This document shows positions 1 through 5,841 of a DNA stretch of 5,841 bases, piece after piece. Origin of the DNA: an uncultured Bacteroidales bacterium (GTDB lineage Bacteria > Bacteroidota > Bacteroidia > Bacteroidales > Bacteroidaceae); assembly GCA_945871755.1 (NCBI GenBank), contig CAMBWV010000076.1, positions 1-5,841 of the forward strand, read 5' to 3'. The notes under the pieces were generated by a model. That model was not told the DNA's origin. It worked only from the letters and a program-made list of their open reading frames with translations, and did not search any database. The position numbers and the translations under genes were made by a program. The first letter of the stretch is position 1. Every line of letters starts with the position of its first letter.

Positions 1-2009
1 CTTCGGGTTACATTCACAACGCGCTCACCGAGATACTGGGCAAAAGCCTTTTGCACCTCGTGGAGCTCCTTGTAGCGCTGCATGATTTGCAGGGTGCGGG
101 CTGTGTCAGCCGTGATTTGCGGGTCGCGCAGTTGCTGGAGGAGTTCGTCGAGTTCCTTTTGGAGGTAAGCATTCTTGAAGTCGTGAATCAGACGCGGGAT
201 AAGGTCGTAGAGACGCTCGCGGTCCGGCACGAAGGTGGTCTGCTGGCTGTGGCACAGCGTGTAGCGGTCCTGCCCAAGGTCGGCAGCCATACGGCTGACT
301 TCCGCATGGGGGTGCGAGAGGAATTGCTGCAAGGAGTGCCCCTCCTCGCTCAGGGGCATGGCTGTGGCCTCCGTCAGTATCTGCACGCAAACGGGATGGT
401 GGAAGTTCAGGCCGTCTGCTTCGAGTTCGTTGGCCACATACTGCGCCACGGAGAGAGGCGGCAGGCCCTCGGGAACTTCCTCGGAAGGAGGCACTTCGCT
501 TCCCGGCATGAGCAGGTCGCCATAGCGAATGATGGCAGAAATGAGCAGTTTCTCCTCTTCTGTGGGCAGAGCAGACTGCGGAGCGCTGGTAGCCGAAGGG
601 GACGCAGAAGGAGCATCGGGCGTTTCGGCTGGCGCATTATCTGCTGCCCCACCCTCGTTGGCGGCTTCAGCTGGTGTATTTTCCGTTGCCGTAGCAGGCG
701 TTGCCCCAGCACGAACGAGTTTGCTAACCTCGGAAACGAGCAGGGCTTCGTCAACGCTGAGCATGGAGGCACACTCCTGGATATACATCTGGCGAACAAC
801 GGGGCGCGGAATGACTGCGATACTCTGCACCACGCTCTGGATGAGTTCGGCACGCTTGACAGGATTGCCAGCACAGTCGCGCAGCAGGAGATCCACCTTG
901 AACTTGATGAAATCAACCTGATGGCTGTCCATATACGCCTGATACTCCTCGGCTGTGTGCTTACGAGCAAAGCTATCAGGGTCATCGCCATCAGGCAGGA
1001 GGAGAACGCTGATGTTCATTCCCTCGGCCAGCAGCATATCAATACCGCGGAGGCTGGCCTTGATACCAGCGGCATCGCCATCGTAGAGGACGGTGATATT
1101 GTCCGTGAAGCGATGGATGAGGCGAATCTGGCCCGCGGTGAGCGAGGTGCCCGACGAGGCCACGACATTCTCAATGCCGCTTTGGTGCATGGAAATCACG
1201 TCGGTGTAGCCTTCGACGAGGTAGCAGCGGTTGTGCTTGACAATGGCTCCCTTGGCAAAGTAGAGGCCATAGAGTTCGTTGCTCTTATGGTAAATGCTCG
1301 ACTCGGGGGAGTTGACGTACTTGGCCAGTTTCTTGTCGCTGGAGAGGATGCGGCCGCCGAAAGCCACCACCTTGCCCGAAACGGTATGCACGGGGAAGAT
1401 GACGCGGCCATGATAGCGGTCGAGCAAGCGGCCGTCGTCGGTCTTATAGCAGAGGCCCGTCTTCTCCAGGAACTCGGGGCGATAGCCTTTGGCAATGGCT
1501 GTGCGAGCCATGGCATCGCGGTCGGGAAGGCAATAGCCCAACTGAAACTTGCGAATGATGTCATCGCGAAAACCGCGCTGGCGGAAATAGGCTTTACCAA
1601 CGGCCACGCCATCCACATGGTTGTGGAGCAGGTCAATGAAATAATCGCGCGCCCATTCGTTGAGCACAAACAGACTCTCGCGCTCGGTGGCCTGCGCCTT
1701 CTCCTCGTCGGTGAGTTCGCGCTCCTGAATCTCAATGCCGTACTTCTTGGCCAACCAACGCAGGGCCTCGGGATAACTCATCTGCTCGTGCTCCATGATG
1801 AAATGAACCACGTTGCCACCCTTGCCGCAAGAGAAGCATTTGCACAACTGCTTGGACGGGGAGACTACGAAACTGGGGGTCTTCTCGTCGTGGAAAGGGC
1901 ACAGGCCCTTGTAGTTGACACCCGCCTTGCGCAGGGTCACAAACTCCTTGACGACATCAACAATGTCGGCTGCGTCAAGGATGCGTGCTATGGTGGATTG
2001 GTCTATCAC
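1..2009 (-). CDS. dnaG: DNA primase DnaG, 669 residues visible (3' partial)
   Basis: DnaG is the cytoplasmic replicative primase that lays RNA primers at the fork and binds the DnaB helicase through its C-terminal domain. I translated the minus strand from 2009 to the left edge and found no stop or frameshift. The N-terminus MIDQSTIARILDAADIVDVV matches Bacteroidota primases. The zinc finger has C37, H40, C58 and C61 (CPFH, then CFSCGKGGN), with an extra C56. The catalytic core includes RVIFPVHTVSG and VVAFGGR near 204-220. The TOPRIM motifs are VEGYTD (E266), LYDGDAAG (D310, D312) and PDGDDPDSF (340-347), so the metal-binding acidic residues are intact. A low-complexity Ala/Pro/Thr linker (about 434-482) leads to the C-terminal domain, which ends in the window at GERVVNVTR. 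The stop is just outside. GTG is chosen as start because no ATG, GTG or TTG occurs in frame back to the sprA stop, and the next in-frame GTG (V24) would cut conserved sequence. It is probably co-transcribed with sprA. Confidence 0.97.
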   Translation of the reverse strand, partial: MIDQSTIARILDAADIVDVVKEFVTLRKAGVNYKGLCPFHDEKTPSFVVSPSKQLCKCFSCGKGGNVVHFIMEHEQMSYPEALRWLAKKYGIEIQERELTDEEKAQATERESLFVLNEWARDYFIDLLHNHVDGVAVGKAYFRQRGFRDDIIRKFQLGYCLPDRDAMARTAIAKGYRPEFLEKTGLCYKTDDGRLLDRYHGRVIFPVHTVSGKVVAFGGRILSSDKKLAKYVNSPESSIYHKSNELYGLYFAKGAIVKHNRCYLVEGYTDVISMHQSGIENVVASSGTSLTAGQIRLIHRFTDNITVLYDGDAAGIKASLRGIDMLLAEGMNISVLLLPDGDDPDSFARKHTAEEYQAYMDSHQVDFIKFKVDLLLRDCAGNPVKRAELIQSVVQSIAVIPRPVVRQMYIQECASMLSVDEALLVSEVSKLVRAGATPATATENTPAEAANEGGAADNAPAETPDAPSASPSATSAPQSALPTEEEKLLISAIIRYGDLLMPGSEVPPSEEVPEGLPPLSVAQYVANELEADGLNFHHPVCVQILTEATAMPLSEEGHSLQQFLSHPHAEVSRMAADLGQDRYTLCHSQQTTFVPDRERLYDLIPRLIHDFKNAYLQKELDELLQQLRDPQITADTARTLQIMQRYKELHEVQKAFAQYLGERVVNVTR

Positions 2010-2037
2010 AAAGGGGAGGGAAAAACAGATGGGAGAA
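2010..2037 (-). other. Pyrimidine-rich sprA-dnaG spacer without Shine-Dalgarno
   Basis: These 28 bases are the only non-coding DNA in the window. Read on the minus strand they are pyrimidines except for one A and one G, and they end in CCCTCCCCTTT just before the GTG start. There is no purine-rich ribosome binding site. This fits the general lack of Shine-Dalgarno use in Bacteroidota, although the A-rich leader often favoured there is also missing. I see no hairpin followed by a T-run that would act as a terminator, and no convincing TAnnTTTG-type -7 box. Read-through transcription from sprA into dnaG is the simplest inference. Confidence 0.6.
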
Positions 2038-5000
2038 CTATCGATTGAGGATAAACTTCAGCGTCACGCCGAAATCCTGTGTCCGCGTGGGATAGGAACT
2101 CGTGGTGAGAAGCGGTTTGTTGAACTGATGGTCGTAGAAGGCTGTCAGCGTAAGGTATTTGCTCAAGGCATAGTCGGCCGAGAAACTGATATGAAGCGCC
2201 TTGTTGCCGCTGGTGGCCTGGGTCAGTCCGCTGAGGATGTCGCGGTTGAGCGCGCTCTGGTCGCGGAGGCTGAAGTCAACGCGCAAGTTGAGGTCGTTGC
2301 TGAATCCTTGGCTGGACGAAGAACGCTTGGTATTGGACGAGCCGGGCTTGTTCTCATCGTCGGCCTTGCTGGGACGACGGTTCTTGCCTGATTTGTTGCG
2401 GCGCGCAGCCTTGGAGGCTTCTTTGCTGGTGATCGACTTCTGGCTACCGAAAAGGTTCAGTCCAACTATCTTGTAGCCCAAACCAATGACAAAGTCGTTG
2501 CTGCGCGACTCGGTGATTTGCTGGGAAGTCATGCTGAGCGTCAGCACACGGGTCTTGCGGTATTCCACCTTGGCGGTGAGATTATTGTGGAACGTCATAT
2601 CCACTCCAGCCAAGGGCGCGAAACTCTCGTTGATGCTTACCGTTGAAACATCGTACATGCCCGAGGGTATGGGGTTGCCCGTAGCTACGTCATTGACAAA
2701 GCCGAAGCCATCCATATATTCCTGGTAGGAGGTGAACGTGTTGTACGAACCTACGCTATAGACACTCTTGTAGCCATGGTTGATATTGAAACTCTTGAAG
2801 ATGCGCTTCATCCGCGGCAGACGCGAGAGGCCGCTATAGGAAACGCTCCAGTTGGGCAAGAGGCGCGACAAGGCAGGGAAGATGTCGAGCGAGGAACCGC
2901 TGCCCACGGTATAAGCGTTGAGGAAGGCGGGTATCATCACGTTGGCGGAGTACTGATTAACCGTTCCGTTAGCTGGGTCGAAGGGTTGGCCAGCCAAAGC
3001 CGTTCCCTGCGGATAAGTGGCATCGGTGTATTTGGCCTCTATGCGCTGCTGATAGCCTGCGAGCGATTCGCGGAACTTATTGAACGCCTTGCTGGGATAA
3101 CCCTTGTCGGCCGAGCCCGTCTTTTCGAAAGCTGTGCCAATGCTGATGGTGGTCATGGTGAAACTACCCGTGCGAGTGGTAGGCATGCCAGCATACATAT
3201 ACTGGAGACTTCTGCTCTCATTAACGGTGCGGCTAGCATTGAGGTCGAACTTGAGGTCGGTGAAAGGTTCGAGCGTGGCGCGTATCTGAATATCTTCGTT
3301 GCGACTACTTGTGGCAGGCGTAATCACACTGTCGCTTGTCAACAACCATCCGCGGTCAACAGCACGACGCACATAACCATCATCGACAAATCCGAAGGCA
3401 AAGTCAAGGCCAGGCTGCATGCCACCTCCTGCACTGCGCTGGCCAAAGATGTCGCCTACCTGTGGCAGGAACCCTGGCACGGCCAGGTTGTACTTATTGG
3501 TGTAAGACACGCTGACGTTGCGCACCATCATGGCGATGCGGCTGGTGAGTTGGAGTGCCTTGTACCATCCTTGGTCTTCCTTGCGGCGCTTGGGACGTAC
3601 GGTCAGTTTGACGCGGGCCGTGTCCTGCGTCGTAATCAAGATATTGTTGGCATCGACCACTTTGTAACGCACAGGATAGCGCGTACCATCGGGACGGAGA
3701 GCCGTCACCTGCAATTTCTTGCTGCGCTGGTTATGCTTCACAAGCGTAGTCGTGTCGGCCTTGAGTTGTACCTCATTGGTGAAGGATTTCTTCTCGTCCT
3801 TCTTCTTGGCAGCAGCCGAGGTCATGGATGAATTAGTAAACCGCTTGTTTGCCTCCTTGAGGAACTTGACATGGTTGTAGAGGGTCTCCATCTTGAGGCG
3901 TACGTTGCCCGAAGCCGTGCGCGACATATTGATGGTATGTCCCATGGAAGTACCATTGTCCAATTCGGCACCACGCGCCCAGTTGTAAGTAGAACTGTAC
4001 TTAACGTCAGAAGTCAACCAGTCGAAAAGGGGCAGTTTATTTAAGGGCAACTGCCAAGAAGCCTCAAACGACTGCTGGTAGGTCAAGGGGCGGCCCAAGT
4101 GGAGGAGACTCGTACGCACGGAATCCTTCCAAGCCGTATAGCGGTCGGGATAGAGGTCCTTGTTGACAGCCGTATAGGGCTGCTCGATTTCGGCACTCGT
4201 TCCCGAACTGAAGCTGGCATGAATGCTCTTCGTCAAGTCCCAACGCAGGGTAAAGTTGCGCTGCCAACGGTAGTCGCTACTCCAAGTGAGGGGCAGGGAA
4301 TGGTTGTCAAGATTCTCCATATCGCGCTCCTGGAGTTCGTAGTAATTGCGCACAATATCGGAATTGAACGTCAAACCCTGCGGGAGGTAATTGAAGTTGA
4401 GTTCCTTGACAATTTTGAGCCACTTGCTCTTGCCCTTCAGTTTCTTGAATGGTTCGAAGGGTTTGGCGTTCGGAGAATAGTTGTAACTGAAATTCCACTT
4501 CCAATTCTGGTCCTTCTCCCATGCAGTCGTCTCGCCCGTGGTGTTGCGGCTGCTATAGGCATAGCCAAAGGTGAAGTTGGCAGGGTCGTAGGGCATGGGG
4601 AAACGCTTCGTGGCTACATCGAAACGCAGGCCAGTCACGCTGAAATTCTTGTTGACCACGACGCGGTCGGCGATATTGCGGAGCGAATCGCGCTCGCTCT
4701 CGTTAGCCATTGCATCAAGCGCATCGTTCATCTCCATATCCGTATCCAACGGATTGTAGCGGGGCGACGTGCGCTGCTTACTATAAGAATAATAGATGGG
4801 CGCCTTGAGTTTAATCTGACGCGGCAGGAAGCGGCCGGCCTCCACATTGGTGGTTACGGAATATTCGTAGAGATTGTCATCGCGACGCTGCGACACACCC
4901 TCTTCCAATCCGCCGAAGCCTTCGGTTTCGATGTGGCCGCTGAGGTTGACGGTGGCCACGTCGGAGAGCTGGATATTAAGGGTTGACTGCGCGGCCCAAC

Positions 5001-5841
5001 CGCCCTTGTTGCTGAACTGCTGGAGTCGGAGTTCGTTGGCCCAAACCTCCACACTCTTGTTGGCGCGCGAATTGTTGCGCACACCAATCATAATGGTGCG
5101 CACCTCGCCCAGAGTAGGATTACCCATGATGCTCACTTTGTTGCCAGGACGCGAGGGGTCGTATTCGCTATAGAGTTGTGCGTAGGAGATTGTGCCCTGC
5201 GCCTTCTGCACGTTGCGGTTCTTCTTGAGATTCGTCAAAAGGCTGAGGTCAATATCCAGCATATTGTCCTCGGGCCATACGATGCGCGCACCAGCATTGC
5301 TGTTGGCGTATTTACCTTCTGGAGTGACGGAGAGGGGAATCTCGTATTCGTAGAAATTGCTCTTGTAGTCAGAACCCAAACGAATGAAGAGACTGGTCTG
5401 TCCGTCCTCAATCGTTTCCTCGCCCATGAGGCTATTGGCGTGGGCGAACATCTGCAGGTGCTTGTAGCGACGCAAGTCAAGGCTGACATTTTTATAGACG
5501 GCACGGGCATCGCCAGGCGAGAGATTGCGAACGGTCATCGCCAATGCCTGCTCGTTGTTCTGCAATACCTGTTCCTGTCCAGGCTCCAGCGCACGGCTGA
5601 TACCAGGAGGAATCACGTAGTTGACGGGCTGCTTTTCGTTGTTCTCCTCAAAGCTGACAGCCGAAACGGCAATCGTTCCGCTCACATCGGGTGCCTGACC
5701 CGTGTAAAGAGCCTGTTCGTAGCCGCGCCATTCGCCATAGACAAGGTCGAACGTGGCCAAACGCAGGACAAGGGGCTGCTCAAAACCCGTCATGAAGAGA
5801 CGCATGAAGCGGATGGAGGTGAAGTCGTTGATATTGCCTTG
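2038..5841 (-). CDS. sprA: SprA (Sov) family T9SS outer-membrane translocon, C-terminal 1267 residues (5' partial)
   Basis: SprA forms the very large outer-membrane beta-barrel through which T9SS substrates cross to the cell surface; in Flavobacterium it works with PorV and a plug protein (family knowledge). The frame is open to the right edge: codons upstream of the first internal ATG read QGNINDFTSIRF, then MRLFMTGFE, a typical SprA segment ending in GEWRGYE. The protein therefore begins outside the window. Full SprA is usually about 2,400 residues, so roughly half is present. Visible landmarks: a SprA N-type domain at about residues 60-210 (NYVIPPGISR, GDARAVYKN, LRRYKHLQMF, EYEIPL), VEVWANELRL near 264-273, then many alternating beta-strand segments. 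A Lys-rich charged insert spans about 664-755, followed by the signature MMVRNVSVSY and PGFLPQVGDIFGQ at about 771-801. A basic Ser/Arg/Lys loop lies at about 1134-1177. The last strand, FGVTLKFILNR, precedes the TAG stop. No frameshift is seen. dnaG follows 28 bases downstream. Confidence 0.96.
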   Translation of the reverse strand, partial: QGNINDFTSIRFMRLFMTGFEQPLVLRLATFDLVYGEWRGYEQALYTGQAPDVSGTIAVSAVSFEENNEKQPVNYVIPPGISRALEPGQEQVLQNNEQALAMTVRNLSPGDARAVYKNVSLDLRRYKHLQMFAHANSLMGEETIEDGQTSLFIRLGSDYKSNFYEYEIPLSVTPEGKYANSNAGARIVWPEDNMLDIDLSLLTNLKKNRNVQKAQGTISYAQLYSEYDPSRPGNKVSIMGNPTLGEVRTIMIGVRNNSRANKSVEVWANELRLQQFSNKGGWAAQSTLNIQLSDVATVNLSGHIETEGFGGLEEGVSQRRDDNLYEYSVTTNVEAGRFLPRQIKLKAPIYYSYSKQRTSPRYNPLDTDMEMNDALDAMANESERDSLRNIADRVVVNKNFSVTGLRFDVATKRFPMPYDPANFTFGYAYSSRNTTGETTAWEKDQNWKWNFSYNYSPNAKPFEPFKKLKGKSKWLKIVKELNFNYLPQGLTFNSDIVRNYYELQERDMENLDNHSLPLTWSSDYRWQRNFTLRWDLTKSIHASFSSGTSAEIEQPYTAVNKDLYPDRYTAWKDSVRTSLLHLGRPLTYQQSFEASWQLPLNKLPLFDWLTSDVKYSSTYNWARGAELDNGTSMGHTINMSRTASGNVRLKMETLYNHVKFLKEANKRFTNSSMTSAAAKKKDEKKSFTNEVQLKADTTTLVKHNQRSKKLQVTALRPDGTRYPVRYKVVDANNILITTQDTARVKLTVRPKRRKEDQGWYKALQLTSRIAMMVRNVSVSYTNKYNLAVPGFLPQVGDIFGQRSAGGGMQPGLDFAFGFVDDGYVRRAVDRGWLLTSDSVITPATSSRNEDIQIRATLEPFTDLKFDLNASRTVNESRSLQYMYAGMPTTRTGSFTMTTISIGTAFEKTGSADKGYPSKAFNKFRESLAGYQQRIEAKYTDATYPQGTALAGQPFDPANGTVNQYSANVMIPAFLNAYTVGSGSSLDIFPALSRLLPNWSVSYSGLSRLPRMKRIFKSFNINHGYKSVYSVGSYNTFTSYQEYMDGFGFVNDVATGNPIPSGMYDVSTVSINESFAPLAGVDMTFHNNLTAKVEYRKTRVLTLSMTSQQITESRSNDFVIGLGYKIVGLNLFGSQKSITSKEASKAARRNKSGKNRRPSKADDENKPGSSNTKRSSSSQGFSNDLNLRVDFSLRDQSALNRDILSGLTQATSGNKALHISFSADYALSKYLTLTAFYDHQFNKPLLTTSSYPTRTQDFGVTLKFILNR

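Noticed and set aside
2010..2037. Possible terminator or promoter between sprA and dnaG
   Set aside because: The spacer is only 28 bases and has no inverted repeat. The short T-run is not preceded by a stem, and no Bacteroidota-type -33/-7 pair could be recognised.
51..2048. 665-codon plus-strand open frame with a TTG start
   Set aside because: It is in exact antisense register with an intact dnaG that has all primase motifs, and its product resembles no known domain. Its openness follows from the missing TTA, CTA and TCA codons in dnaG.
1915..2391. Plus-strand open frame crossing the sprA-dnaG junction
   Set aside because: It overlaps the conserved dnaG N-terminus and the SprA C-terminus on the opposite strand, with no supporting motif.
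2776..3831. 351-codon plus-strand open frame inside sprA
   Set aside because: It is codon-register antisense of well-conserved SprA sequence, explained by the same codon bias, with no recognisable protein features.
4099..4986. 295-codon plus-strand open frame inside sprA
   Set aside because: It is another antisense image of sprA in the same register, and its hydrophobic stretches do not form a convincing membrane protein.
5803..5805. Internal ATG as the true start of the SprA-like protein
   Set aside because: The frame continues upstream to the window edge with conserved SprA residues (FTSIRF before the Met), so this is an internal methionine of a longer protein.

Overview
This window reads as an ordinary two-gene chromosomal segment of a member of the Bacteroidota, probably order Bacteroidales. 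Both genes lie on the minus strand, are truncated by the window edges, and together fill all but 28 bases. The phylum call rests on the first gene: SprA (Sov in Porphyromonas) is the outer-membrane translocon of the type IX secretion system (T9SS), which is essentially confined to this phylum. A primase with a non-AUG start and no Shine-Dalgarno sequence also fits. Family or genus cannot be fixed. By eye the base composition is near half GC, which is high for the order, and the TTA, CTA and TCA codons are almost unused.

Layout in the direction of transcription (right to left). Positions 5841 to 2038 hold the C-terminal 1267 residues of sprA. They include a conserved SprA N-type domain, a long series of beta-strand segments, a charged Lys-rich insert, the family's signature glycine/proline-rich segment, a very basic Arg/Lys/Ser-rich loop, and a final beta-strand ending at a TAG stop. 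Positions 2037 to 2010 are a pyrimidine-rich spacer. Positions 2009 to 1 hold dnaG, the replicative primase, starting at GTG. It has an intact CHC2 zinc finger, catalytic core, TOPRIM metal-binding residues, an Ala/Pro/Thr-rich linker and nearly all of the C-terminal domain. The stop codon lies just beyond the window.

The two genes do not work in one pathway. One exports proteins across the outer membrane and the other primes DNA replication. Their short same-strand spacing suggests co-transcription rather than shared function.

The longest plus-strand open frame (51-2048) is not a gene. It is the codon-for-codon antisense image of dnaG and stays open because dnaG lacks the three codons that would make antisense stops. 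No RNA gene, mobile element, CRISPR array, clear promoter or terminator was found. I found no evidence of a previously undescribed system here.
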